A stretch of DNA of 64,000 nucleotides from Bacillus sp. A301a_S52 (lineage in GTDB: Bacteria; Bacillota; Bacilli; Bacillales; Salisediminibacteriaceae), in assembly GCA_024701455.1 (NCBI GenBank), contig JABXYP010000001.1:934001-998000 (forward strand), given 5' to 3'. A program made the position numbers and the translations under genes. Below are positions 8,613-17,727 of the stretch, piece after piece; position 1 is the first letter of the stretch, and each line of letters starts with the position of its first letter. Below the pieces are notes generated by a model. It had not been told where the DNA came from. It saw only the letters and a program-made list of their open reading frames with translations, and did not search any database.

Positions 8613-10955
8613 ATGAAATTTACTGATGGTAACTGGCTGATTAGAGAGGGATTAGATCTCATCACACCTGTTCAACTTTTCCGGGCAACTGTTAACGAGA
8701 AGCAACTGACACTTTTATTAGCACCTATCGATTTATCTGAACGTGCTGATCAGTTGGACGTGTCGATGCTGACGGTTACGTATTCAGCGCCACTCCCAGA
8801 TGTCATTAAAGTAACTTGTGTCAGACATAAAGGTGGGGTTAAACGAGGACCAGAATTTACGGTTGCCGAACAAGAAGATGGGGCACCCGTGATAAAAAAT
8901 ACGAAAACAGATGTCACACTAACGAGTGGTTCGCTACAAGTAAAAGCAGTAAAAGGCCCCAGCTGGACGAGTGAATACGTCTATAATGGTCAGCATATAA
9001 CGAGTAGTGGGTTTAAAAGTAAAGCGCATGTAACGAGAATGGCCACAAAAGAGACATTTATGAGAGAAGAGTTGGATTTATCTGTCGGTGAAACGATTTA
9101 TGGGCTAGGTGAACGATTTACACCGTTAGTAAGAAATGGGCAGGTTGTGGACACGTGGAATAAAGACGGTGGCACGAGTTCGGAGCAATCTTACAAGAAT
9201 GTCCCTTTCTACTTATCAAATAAAGGATATGGTGTGTTCGTGAATCATCCAGAAAACGTCTCCTTTGAAGCTGGATCAGAAAAAGTGTCCAAAATGCAAT
9301 TTAGCGTAACAGGAGAGAGGCTGGAGTACTACATCATCGGTGGCGGGGCACCTAAAAAAGTGCTCGAAAACTATACGACGTTAACAGGAAAACCAGCACT
9401 TCCACCGGCTTGGTCTTTTGGATTATGGTTAACGACTTCTTTTACGACAGATTATGATGAGCAAACGGTTAATACTTTTGTGGATGGGATGGCTGAACGA
9501 CACCTCCCATTAAGAGTGTTTCACTTTGACTGTTTTTGGATGAAAGCCTTGCAGTGGTGTGATTTCCAATGGGATAAGGATGTTTTCCCCGATCCGAAAG
9601 GCATGCTGAGCCGTTTGAAAGAGAAAGGGCTTAAACTATCTGTTTGGATTAATCCTTATATCGCACAAGCTTCTCCGTTATTCGATGAAGCAGTAGAAAA
9701 AGGCTATTTAATAAAAAAGAAAAGTGGGGACGTCTGGCAATGGGATAAATGGCAACCGGGAATGGGCATCGTTGATTTTACAAATGAACAGGCGTGCCAT
9801 TGGTATATAAGTTATCTAGAGAAACTGCATAAGATGGGAGTAGATAGCTTTAAAACAGACTTTGGTGAAAGGATTCCCACAGACGTTGTTTACCATGATG
9901 GGTCAGACCCGATGAAAATGCATAATTATTATGCGTACTTATACAATCAAGTGGTGTTTCAATGGTTGGAAAAGGCACGAGGCAAAAATGACGCAGTACT
10001 TTTTGCTCGTTCCTCCACAGCAGGAGGACAAAAGTTTCCAGTCCATTGGGGTGGTGACTGTGATGCTAGTTACGTTTCCATGGCCGAAAGTCTTCGGGGA
10101 GGCTTGTCATTAGGCTTGTCTGGATTCGGTTTTTGGAGTCATGATATCGGTGGCTTTGAAAGTACAGCTCCATCCGATCTTTACAAACGATGGATTGCGT
10201 TTGGTTTGTTGTCCAGCCATAGCAGACTACATGGGAGTAAGTCATACCGTGTCCCGTGGATATATGATGAAGAAGCGGTTGATGTTTTAAGATTTTTCAC
10301 GTCCTTAAAACATTCGCTTATGCCGTACTTGTATCAACAGGCTTATGAAACGACGAAAACAGGCATACCGATGATGAGGGCGATGATGTTGGAATTTCCT
10401 GAAGATCCAGCATGTGATTATGTAGACCGTCAATATATGCTCGGTGATGTCCTACTCGTGGCACCTATTTTTAATGAAGAAGGCCGCATTAGCTACTATT
10501 TACCGAAAGGGGCGTGGACACATCTCCTCACAAATGAAAAAGTGGAAGGAGGAACGTGGAAGGAAGGGCACTATGATTATTTTAGTCTGCCACTTTTCGT
10601 AAGACCTGACTCTATCATACCGATCGGAGACAACATGGCTGAACCTGATTATGACTACGCTGATAATGTGACATGCCATGTATTCGGACTGCAAACAAAT
10701 AAAAAGGTTACTATCAGAGATACCCATGGAAAGATAGCACTCACGTTAGCTGTTAATGTCAATATAGATGGCTCTTATGACGTTAACCCTGATAACCCTA
10801 TGAATAAACAATGGCAGCTCGTTTTAAGAGGCATGACCACTCTCCCATCTGTAAAAAATGGGGATGTTGCCTTGGCTGAGAACGGTGTTTCTATCGTTCC
10901 AATAGATACTAGCACAGCTGTAAAAATCACATTTGATTGCGATAAGAGGAGGTAA
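8613..10955 (+). CDS. GH31 alpha-xylosidase, YicI-like
   Basis: An intracellular retaining alpha-xylosidase of about 780 residues, close to the 772 of E. coli YicI. With ATG 8613 as the start (AAAAGGGGAAATAAT ahead), the nucleophile in KTDFGER is Asp416 and the acid/base in HWGGDCDA is Asp482. These are the positions I recall for YicI, which also supports this start over ATG 8568. Also seen: WSFGLWL and FGFWSHDIGGFE. It removes alpha-1,6-xylose from isoprimeverose and xyloglucan oligosaccharides. It is translated just before the GH3 gene (6 bp gap). Alpha-glucosidase specificity is a less likely alternative. Confidence 0.92.
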   Translation: MKFTDGNWLIREGLDLITPVQLFRATVNEKQLTLLLAPIDLSERADQLDVSMLTVTYSAPLPDVIKVTCVRHKGGVKRGPEFTVAEQEDGAPVIKNTKTDVTLTSGSLQVKAVKGPSWTSEYVYNGQHITSSGFKSKAHVTRMATKETFMREELDLSVGETIYGLGERFTPLVRNGQVVDTWNKDGGTSSEQSYKNVPFYLSNKGYGVFVNHPENVSFEAGSEKVSKMQFSVTGERLEYYIIGGGAPKKVLENYTTLTGKPALPPAWSFGLWLTTSFTTDYDEQTVNTFVDGMAERHLPLRVFHFDCFWMKALQWCDFQWDKDVFPDPKGMLSRLKEKGLKLSVWINPYIAQASPLFDEAVEKGYLIKKKSGDVWQWDKWQPGMGIVDFTNEQACHWYISYLEKLHKMGVDSFKTDFGERIPTDVVYHDGSDPMKMHNYYAYLYNQVVFQWLEKARGKNDAVLFARSSTAGGQKFPVHWGGDCDASYVSMAESLRGGLSLGLSGFGFWSHDIGGFESTAPSDLYKRWIAFGLLSSHSRLHGSKSYRVPWIYDEEAVDVLRFFTSLKHSLMPYLYQQAYETTKTGIPMMRAMMLEFPEDPACDYVDRQYMLGDVLLVAPIFNEEGRISYYLPKGAWTHLLTNEKVEGGTWKEGHYDYFSLPLFVRPDSIIPIGDNMAEPDYDYADNVTCHVFGLQTNKKVTIRDTHGKIALTLAVNVNIDGSYDVNPDNPMNKQWQLVLRGMTTLPSVKNGDVALAENGVSIVPIDTSTAVKITFDCDKRR

Positions 10956-10961
10956 AACACC

Positions 10962-13775
10962 GTGAAAAACCGTGTGGCGTATCCGTTTCAACAAACAGAG
11001 TTGTCACTTGAAAGACGAGTTGAGGATCTCGTCCAGCGATTAACGATAGACGAAAAAGTAGCTTCCATGGTCCAATATCAGCCGGCAATTCCCCGCCTCG
11101 GTATTAGAGCATGGAAACAAGGGACAGAAGCTGCCCATGGCGTGGCATGGCTTGGTGAAGCAACTGTTTTTCCACAAAATATTGGTTTATCTTACACGTG
11201 GGACTGTCATCTGTTAAAGGAGATAGGAGAAGTCATTAGTGATGAAGCAAGAGTATACTATGAGAAAAATCCTGAGCAACACGGCCTGACATTGTGGGCG
11301 CCTACCGTAGATATGGAAAGAGATCCGAGATGGGGCAGGACAGAAGAAGCGTACGGAGAAGACCCGGTCCTGACAGGCCGATTAACGACTGCACTTGTCA
11401 AAGGGATGCAAGGTGATCACCCAGTTTATTTGAAAACAGTGGCGACTCTTAAACATTTCCTCGCTAATAACAATGAGAAAGATCGTGAAAAATGCTCGGC
11501 GAGTCTTGACCCACGTAATTTGTTCGAATATTATTTGCAAGCATTTAAACCTGCATTTGTAGATGGGAAAGCAGGATCGCTGATGACAGCCTATAACGCT
11601 ATTAATGGCTCACCTGCTCCGCTCCATCCGTTATTAAAAGAAGTTGTAAAAGGAAAGTGGGGGCTCGATGGCTTTATTGTCAGTGATGCGGGAGATGTGT
11701 TAGGACTTGTACATGATCATGGCTATTTTGCAACATATCCTGAAGCAGTGGCAGCGGCGATTAAAAGTGGTATTGATAGTCTCACAGACGATACAGAAAA
11801 AACGATAAAAGCGATTCATGAAGCACTCCGTTTAGGTCTGCTTGATGAAGCGGATCTAGACCATGCGTTAAAAAATGCGTTTCTCATGCGCTTCCGTTTA
11901 GGCGAATTTGATGACCATCATCCTTACACTTCTATTCCAGCATCTAAACTACTTGCTCCTGAACATAGACAGTTGGCATATGAAGCATCACAAAAACAAA
12001 TCGTCCTGCTAAAAAACGATGGTATTTTACCTTTTAAAAAAGAGTCGTCTGAAACATTGGCAGTGATAGGCCCTCTTGCAAACGAAAGTCATATTGATTG
12101 GTATAGCGGAACGCCAGCCTATAAGACGACGCCGCTGCAAGGAATGGAAAAGGCATTTGCTAAAAAAGAGGTAACATTTCATCATGGGAATTCACTTATT
12201 CGTTTAAAAGCAAGTGAAACAAATCATTACATTTCTCTTAATAAGGAAGATGAGGACATATTGACCGCCAGGGAAAAGGAATCTCATAAAGCCGAAGTGT
12301 TTGAATTAATGGATTGGGGATGGGGAAATTATACATTAAAATCCACGTCTAATGGCAAGTACGTCACGGTAGAAGAAAAAGGTCTTGTAGCGACAGCGAA
12401 TGAAGCCAAAGGGTGGTTTGTGAAAGAACAGTTGATATTTGAAACAGGGGACCGTGAAGATATCTGGCAAATGAAAGCATGGGATGGAAAAGGCATCGCA
12501 ATCGCTCATAACGGTCGTTTGACAGCTCACCCAACGACAGCACCTAAAGGGATGGGAAATTTTCAGTTGGAAGTGGTCGATGATGGTATCAAGGCCGCTG
12601 TAGAGACTGCTAAGAAAGCGGACACAGCTGTTGTGGTCCTAGGGAATAATCCATATATTAATGGGAAGGAATGCATTGACCGGCCAGATATTTGTCTCCC
12701 AGCGACTCAAGAGAGACTCCTTCAAGCAGTCAGTGAAGTGAATCCAAGAACGGTTCTTGCTCTTGTCAGTAGTTATCCTTATGCTGTTACTTGGGCACAA
12801 GACCATCTTCCTGCCATTGTTCATACTTCTCACGCTGGACCAGATTTAGGTGAGGCTCTATGTGATGTGTTATCAGGTGACTATAATCCAGCAGGAAAAT
12901 TAAGCATGACATGGTACCGTTCTATTAATCAACTTCCAGATATGATGGATTACGACATCATTAAAGGAAAACGCACATACCAATATTTTGATGGAGATGT
13001 ACTCTATCCCTTCGGACATGGATTAAGCTATAGCAGATTTAGTTATGACGAAATAAAACTTGATAAAGCCCATGTTCATGTTGAAAGTGATGAGCATGTT
13101 GCTATTACAATGACGATAGGAAATATAGGGAATGTGGATGGCGATGAAGTAGTCCAATTATATGTGAAAAAAACAGATGAATCTCGTGTCATTCGTCCTT
13201 TGAAAACCCTTAAACACTTCAAACGTGTGCATGTGAAGTCTGGTGAAAAGAAGCAGATGACCTTTGACATGAAATTGGGTGATTTAGCTATCTGGGATGT
13301 GACGAGAGAAAAATATTGTGTAGAAACCGGTACTTACACTATTATGGTAGGTCCTTCCTCTGCGGAGACACCTTTGATTGCCACTCTAAATGTAAACGGG
13401 GAGGTGATTCCACCACGACAGTTAAAAACACGTGTACCTGCTTATCATTATGATGATTATGAAAATATGTATCTAACAGAAGGAGACGGACTCGGTCACT
13501 ACTGTGTAAGAACACAAAGTGAGACAGGGGCGATAACTTTTAAAAAAACAGCTATCTCGGTGAAAAATGAGTCACTGAATATAGTGGTATTTAGCCATGG
13601 AGCCGTAGGTAAACTAATACTCAAGGTAGATGGTGAATACGTAGGAGAAGCTAATGTGTCCCCGTTGTCTGAATGGCAAACGATCACGATTCCAATTAAT
13701 TTGAAGCCTGACATTTACACACTTGTTATTGAACTTCAAGGTGATCTCTCTCTTAGTACGATACAGCTTATTTAA
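10962..13775 (+). CDS. GH3 beta-glucosidase or beta-xylosidase with extra domains
   Basis: A 937-residue GH3 enzyme starting at GTG 10962 behind AGAGGAGG. Seen: the TIM-barrel part with DPRWGRTEEAYGEDP, KHFLANN and the nucleophile Asp242 in FIVSDAGDV. The (alpha/beta)6 domain is interrupted at about residues 410-530 by a segment resembling a beta-trefoil (GWGNYTLKSTSNGKYVTVEE). A fibronectin III-like domain then spans about 690-790, and a C-terminal 130-residue region resembles a carbohydrate-binding sandwich. There is no signal peptide, so action is on imported sugars. With the alpha-xylosidase and fucosidase, stepwise xyloglucan oligosaccharide breakdown is the natural reading. Substrate cannot be fixed from sequence. 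Confidence 0.88.
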   Translation: MKNRVAYPFQQTELSLERRVEDLVQRLTIDEKVASMVQYQPAIPRLGIRAWKQGTEAAHGVAWLGEATVFPQNIGLSYTWDCHLLKEIGEVISDEARVYYEKNPEQHGLTLWAPTVDMERDPRWGRTEEAYGEDPVLTGRLTTALVKGMQGDHPVYLKTVATLKHFLANNNEKDREKCSASLDPRNLFEYYLQAFKPAFVDGKAGSLMTAYNAINGSPAPLHPLLKEVVKGKWGLDGFIVSDAGDVLGLVHDHGYFATYPEAVAAAIKSGIDSLTDDTEKTIKAIHEALRLGLLDEADLDHALKNAFLMRFRLGEFDDHHPYTSIPASKLLAPEHRQLAYEASQKQIVLLKNDGILPFKKESSETLAVIGPLANESHIDWYSGTPAYKTTPLQGMEKAFAKKEVTFHHGNSLIRLKASETNHYISLNKEDEDILTAREKESHKAEVFELMDWGWGNYTLKSTSNGKYVTVEEKGLVATANEAKGWFVKEQLIFETGDREDIWQMKAWDGKGIAIAHNGRLTAHPTTAPKGMGNFQLEVVDDGIKAAVETAKKADTAVVVLGNNPYINGKECIDRPDICLPATQERLLQAVSEVNPRTVLALVSSYPYAVTWAQDHLPAIVHTSHAGPDLGEALCDVLSGDYNPAGKLSMTWYRSINQLPDMMDYDIIKGKRTYQYFDGDVLYPFGHGLSYSRFSYDEIKLDKAHVHVESDEHVAITMTIGNIGNVDGDEVVQLYVKKTDESRVIRPLKTLKHFKRVHVKSGEKKQMTFDMKLGDLAIWDVTREKYCVETGTYTIMVGPSSAETPLIATLNVNGEVIPPRQLKTRVPAYHYDDYENMYLTEGDGLGHYCVRTQSETGAITFKKTAISVKNESLNIVVFSHGAVGKLILKVDGEYVGEANVSPLSEWQTITIPINLKPDIYTLVIELQGDLSLSTIQLI

Positions 13776-13811
13776 GATACGTTACTAACTAAAAGAACAG
13801 GGGAGTACGGC

Positions 13812-14124
13812 ATGAAAAGTAGCAAATGGTGATTGCTATTTACCGTTTTATCCGTAATAGGGGTGATTGCCGCTTGCGGCGATAAAAACGACGGTGCGTT
13901 AACCATTATGATGTTTTCAAGTCTCCCCCATAATTTTCTTAACACGATGATGACTGACTAGAAGAGATTGTGAACGATGGGCACCACTCTAACATAACAG
14001 ATAAATGAAACGACAGGGGAGACCCATATTTATGCTTTAACATATAGCTTTAATGAAAGAGCGCTCCGACGAAGAGGGAGGATTTCAATTAGTTAGTCAA
14101 TTGTATGAAATAAATCAGGAATAA
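13812..14124 (+). pseudogene. Decayed solute-binding lipoprotein gene
   Basis: A CAGGGGAG site precedes ATG 13812, which reads MKSSKW then a TGA stop. The frame continues through a hydrophobic stretch and a lipobox VIAACGDK, then ALTIMMFSS, and stops again near 13960. Further pieces in other frames read LEEIVNDGHHSNIT and, at the end, SDEEGGFQLVSQLYEINQE before a TAA at 14122. These look like the signal peptide, N-terminus and C-terminus of a binding protein with the core deleted. It lies directly before a YesL-like gene, a common neighbour of such lipoproteins. Confidence 0.7.
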
Positions 14125-14157
14125 GATGTGACGTTAGTTTTAAAATGGGGGATGAAC

Positions 14158-14796
14158 ATGGAAAGAAGCTGGACCGATACGCGGTTATATACTGTGACCG
14201 ATTGGATCATGAAACTAGCCTATATAAACTTACTATGGCTCCTATTTACATTTGCAGGGGGTGTGGTCTTTGGCCTAATGCCTGCAACCCTCGCTCTTTT
14301 TACAATTGTAAGACAATGGCAGGAGAAAGAGGGGGACCTTCCGTTATTTAAAACCTTTGTCTCAGTGTTTAAAAAAGAGTTTCTCAAAGCGAACCTCATA
14401 GGCGTCATTCTTGCCATTGCAGGTTATGTGTTATATATAGATTTTCTATATTTAGACGTCGTTCATGGCTATGTGCATACATTTCTTACTACAGCCCTCG
14501 TATTTATAACACTGTGGTTTACCGCAATGGCCTTGTTCATTATTCCTGTCTATGTTCATTATGACTTGCCATTTTTTAAATACTTTAACTATGCCTTTAT
14601 TATTTCGTTAATCAATCCACATATTGTGATTTTTATGGGCTTGTTAATTGCCGTTACTTATAGATTATTCACAATCATACCTGGACTTATACTCTTCTTT
14701 TTTGCAAGCGCAATGGCAAGCATCATCATGTGGTGCGCGCTACTGACATTCAAGAGGATGGAAAAGAAGAAACAAGGATTAGAAAGAACGGCCTAA
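14158..14796 (+). CDS. YesL-family (DUF624) membrane protein
   Basis: A 212-residue protein with about five membrane segments. The DUF624 signature starts with WIMKLAYINLLWLLFTFAGG and continues GLMPATLALFTIVRQW. ATG 14158 is preferred because GGGGG lies about 7 bp ahead; GTG 14128 would lack a site. Family members sit beside YesM/YesN-regulated sugar importers, but their function is not established. Its companion binding-protein gene upstream is a wreck, so this copy may be a leftover of a second transporter. Confidence 0.85.
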   Translation: MERSWTDTRLYTVTDWIMKLAYINLLWLLFTFAGGVVFGLMPATLALFTIVRQWQEKEGDLPLFKTFVSVFKKEFLKANLIGVILAIAGYVLYIDFLYLDVVHGYVHTFLTTALVFITLWFTAMALFIIPVYVHYDLPFFKYFNYAFIISLINPHIVIFMGLLIAVTYRLFTIIPGLILFFFASAMASIIMWCALLTFKRMEKKKQGLERTA

Positions 14797-14928
14797 ATGA
14801 TGTTACAACTTACTTGATCCCCTTGTTCTCAGAACGTTTTCTTCTGTCACGACTTACAAGGACAGTTTCTGTAAACGCCTGTACAAAACTTTTGACTCCT
14901 ATTTAAGCTGCAAAAAACGAAATAGCTA

Positions 14929-14980
14929 AACTGCCTCCAATTGTTAGACACCATTTTACAATACGAGAGGCTGTTTTTTT
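14929..14980 (+). terminator. Hairpin with T tail; otherwise empty 14797-15169 gap
   Basis: AACTGCCTC pairs with GAGGCTGTT across a 29-base loop containing GTTAGACACC, ending in seven T residues. It may be the yesL terminator. The GTTAGACA core also resembles the end of an IS3-type element, but no transposase remnant is visible. Nothing else is recognised between 14797 and 15169. Confidence 0.35.
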
Positions 14981-15169
14981 ATGGTTATATTTATCTATTA
15001 AGCTATTTTTCTTCTGTTTTTTACATGGGGGAATGGTGCTGATATTAGGTAAGAAGAATGAGTTTTTGAGCTATGATTAACGAACGTCATATAAAGTGAT
15101 AAAATGTAAAAGATCTAATCAATACTTCTATAAGCTGATAGTGGCTTTATAAGAAGAAGGGAGCTACAT

Positions 15170-15481
15170 ATGTCTAATTCAACGGTGATGAAGTTTGTAT
15201 CAGGCGGATTTAATCTTTTCTTTTGTGTTCCAGTGGTAAGTTGGGTATTTGTTGTTGGACTGTCTGCTATGCCATTACTTCTATTATTTATATTGCACTT
15301 AGTGACATTCATTTTTTCATTAATAGATAAAAGAAGGTTTCACGGAAGTGTTGTGGGGATGACAGCTGCATTTATGGGGTGGATTCCGGGGCTAGGGTTT
15401 TTTATGCATGTGATAGCTACTACATTACTTATTGTAGATGGATTCATGTCACGTAAAGATGATAAGGAAATTGAAATTTAA
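15170..15481 (+). CDS. Small membrane protein, tandem paralogue 1
   Basis: A 103-residue protein I do not recognise. Seen: three hydrophobic segments (about 10-30, 32-54 and 62-92), a basic DKRRFHGS turn between the second and third, and a charged tail. AGAAGGGAGC precedes the ATG. It shares KF.S....L, HL.T and F.GSV.G...A with the proteins at 15795 and 16349, so the three arose by tandem duplication. No enzyme motif or secretion signal is present. Its role is unknown. Confidence 0.7.
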   Translation: MSNSTVMKFVSGGFNLFFCVPVVSWVFVVGLSAMPLLLLFILHLVTFIFSLIDKRRFHGSVVGMTAAFMGWIPGLGFFMHVIATTLLIVDGFMSRKDDKEIEI

Positions 15482-15596
15482 TCGATAACAAACCAAATTT
15501 TTTACTTTGTGAGAGTGTCGGCTATGTTTAGGAAGTTTGGTAGAACTATAAGATAATATTGTTTGATTGACGTGTAACGAATCACTATCCACAAAG

Positions 15597-15702
15597 AGTT
15601 TATCACAGATAACCGTCCGTAAAACGCCCGCGAATGTCCTGATTCACGCAACCTCCAGTGGGAGAGGAATGAAAACACCTACTAATTGGGGGTTCGTTTT
15701 AT
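15597..15702 (+). repeat. Dispersed structured repeat, copy B (internally deleted)
   Basis: This copy starts TTTATCACAGATAACCGTCC and ends GGGGGTTCGTTTTAT. It jumps from GTCCGTAAAACGCCCGCG directly to AATGTCCTGATTCACGC. The central hairpin and the second GTCCGT partner arm are missing. The 3' hairpin (CAGTGGGAG against ACCTACT) is retained. It lies between paralogues 1 and 2. Confidence 0.8.
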
Positions 15703-15794
15703 ATTTTAATTTTAAATAGCTTTGCTTCTCATCATAACGAGTAGAGGGGCTATAAAATGGATAAGTTCACCAGTTTCGAGAAAGGTGTTTACAC

Positions 15795-16136
15795 ATGACA
15801 ATAACAACAGTCCTAAAGTTTCTATCATTTTGTGTGTCATTAGCAATCTGTTATCCTGTGTTTGTTTTTATAATAGGGGTAGGCCAGTTTAAATTTCCAT
15901 TCGTTATTTTAGCTATTTTTCATTTATTAACGTTGTGGTCGGCGATAAGAAATAAAAAGGTTTATTTTGGAAGTGTTGCAGGGTTGATCGCTGCGGTGTT
16001 GGCCGTTATCATTGGGCCGATTGAATCAATTTACATAATACATCTATACGCCACGGGTATTGTGATAATGGATGGATTTGTCTCGTTTGTAGTACGAAAC
16101 GACTCATTACCTCATCCCAATGACGCAAGTGACTAA
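15795..16136 (+). CDS. Small membrane protein, tandem paralogue 2
   Basis: A 113-residue protein with the same three-segment topology as the protein at 15170. It shares TVLKFLS, the FHLLTL stretch, a NKKVYFGSVAG turn and MDGFVS near the end. An AAAGGTG site lies ahead of ATG 15795. The gene is separated from paralogue 1 by a dispersed repeat. It is the most diverged of the three. Function unknown. Confidence 0.65.
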   Translation: MTITTVLKFLSFCVSLAICYPVFVFIIGVGQFKFPFVILAIFHLLTLWSAIRNKKVYFGSVAGLIAAVLAVIIGPIESIYIIHLYATGIVIMDGFVSFVVRNDSLPHPNDASD

Positions 16137-16348
16137 TCATTTATTATATCGTTGACGAGCTAAAGCTAGAGGGAGGTAAGGCACTGTTTAGGAAGAATTA
16201 TGTATGGTAAACCGGCTAGCATTGTAGCTGCTTAAAATGTTTTCAAGTCTGTTAAAGTAGGATTGGGAATGGATAATCTCATAATATATTAATGTTGAAA
16301 TGGTATAACATTTCTCATTTAATAAGGAAAGAAGAAGTGAATTCGCAC

Positions 16349-16661
16349 ATGTCAAATTCTACATCACTTAAGTTTCTATCAGGCTGCTTACAGCTATTTT
16401 TTAGTATCCCGCTTATTAGTTTCCTCTACATATCCAATCTTTCAGTTCATGTTCATCGTGCACCTCATTACATTGATAGTGTCATTGATTGAGAGAAGAC
16501 GATTTTATGGGAGTGTTTTGGGAATGACGGCGTCACTTATTGGAGGTGACGAGATCTCAATGGAAGGTTTTTTCTTACTACATGCCGGTGTCACGATTAT
16601 CATTTTCACGATGCTTTTAAATCTCGAAAGACTGAAAATGCCGAGATTAGCTAATCTATAA
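16349..16661 (+). pseudogene. Small membrane protein, tandem paralogue 3, frameshifted
   Basis: ATG 16349 follows AAGGAAAGAAG and reads MSNSTSLKFLSGCLQLFF, very close to paralogue 1. Near 16440 the frame shifts: the continuation FMFIVHLITLIVSLIERRRF and GSVLGMTASLIGG is found in the next frame, running to 16661. A one-base insertion or two-base deletion explains it. The protein would otherwise be about 104 residues. Either it is a pseudogene or the base call is wrong. Confidence 0.65.
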
Positions 16662-16837
16662 GAACAATGACATAAGACAGATCTAGTGACAAAGATTGAT
16701 CACCAAGCTTCAATATATCTGCGTTTTATCTCATCACTTATGGGAGATCCTTTTCTCTTATTTGTTGGTTATTGAAAGCTACAGATGTCTGATGGATTCT
16801 TCAGCTATAAAGAAAATGGTTTGACTGTGTTAGTAAA

Positions 16838-17707
16838 CTACTTCAGTCTTACAACACGGTTGCGAAGCGGGTTTAACCCTTCGATACTGAGACGGCATTC
16901 GAGTAGGTCACCGTGGGAAATCACGACAGGACCGGGTGTGCCAGTTAATATGATATCACCGGGGAATAGGGTTGTGCTTTGCGACAGGTAGGATATAATC
17001 TCCCATGGTGTATACAGCATATGATCTGTCGCCATTTCATGTACCGTCTCACCATTTAAAATTGTTGAGACCTTTATGTTGTGGATGTCATGAATGTCAT
17101 CAAGAGTTATGAGATCAGACCCTATACTAATATATGTGTCGAAACTTTTTGCGCGGGCAAGAAATCTAGGGTTTGCTGCATGAATGTCAGCTTCGGTCAT
17201 ATCTAAACTTGTGGTAATACCTGCAATGACATTGGGCACCTCATGCACGGGTACATTTTTACATGTTTTCCCGATGATAAGAGCCAGTTCACTTTCTCCA
17301 GTCGTGCGTGTAGAAAGAGGTGGTAGCTCAATCGTGTCTTTTGGACCGATTAAGGCTGAAGCAGGCTTTAAAAAGGTAACGGGGTGGGAAGGGGGAGGTG
17401 CTGTTATGGCACATTTATTTTCCGTATAATTTAAGCCAATTCCCCAAATGCTGTTTGGTTTTTCAATGATGGGGGCAAAGTCTGTTTCATGTTCTAACAG
17501 GGCGGGCATCGTTTCTAATTTATTAACTCCGCCATTTTTATACCAAGTTCTTAATTCGTCAAGCTTATTTCCAGTAACCAGGTCTATGACAGTCGTTTGC
17601 CACTGGCTTTTTTCGAAATGATTTAATGTTTCAAGAAGGACGTAGCCGTTGCATGAGGCAATAGCGGCTTCTACATTATTTTCCGTATAGATCATAGCGA
17701 GCTTCAT
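16838..17707 (-). CDS. Fumarylacetoacetate hydrolase-family protein
   Basis: A 289-residue protein starting at ATG 17707 (AAGGGAAG ahead); a longer frame from 17773 would overlap the upstream gene. Seen: the FAH C-terminal fold with GIGLNYTENK, a glutamate-rich metal site near TGESELALIIGK, and LTGTPG near the end. Family members are metal-dependent hydrolases, hydratases or decarboxylases acting on beta-diketo or 2-keto acids. It lies 21 bp after an amidase on the same strand, downstream of allantoinase, so a role in processing a ureide or amide-derived acid is possible. The exact substrate cannot be told. Confidence 0.78.
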   Translation of the reverse strand: MKLAMIYTENNVEAAIASCNGYVLLETLNHFEKSQWQTTVIDLVTGNKLDELRTWYKNGGVNKLETMPALLEHETDFAPIIEKPNSIWGIGLNYTENKCAITAPPPSHPVTFLKPASALIGPKDTIELPPLSTRTTGESELALIIGKTCKNVPVHEVPNVIAGITTSLDMTEADIHAANPRFLARAKSFDTYISIGSDLITLDDIHDIHNIKVSTILNGETVHEMATDHMLYTPWEIISYLSQSTTLFPGDIILTGTPGPVVISHGDLLECRLSIEGLNPLRNRVVRLK

Positions 17708-17727
17708 CGTAGCACTTCCCTTACCAT

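Noticed and set aside
14929..14980. IS3-type element end
   Set aside because: GTTAGACA resembles IS3-family ends, but there is no transposase fragment, partner repeat or target duplication.
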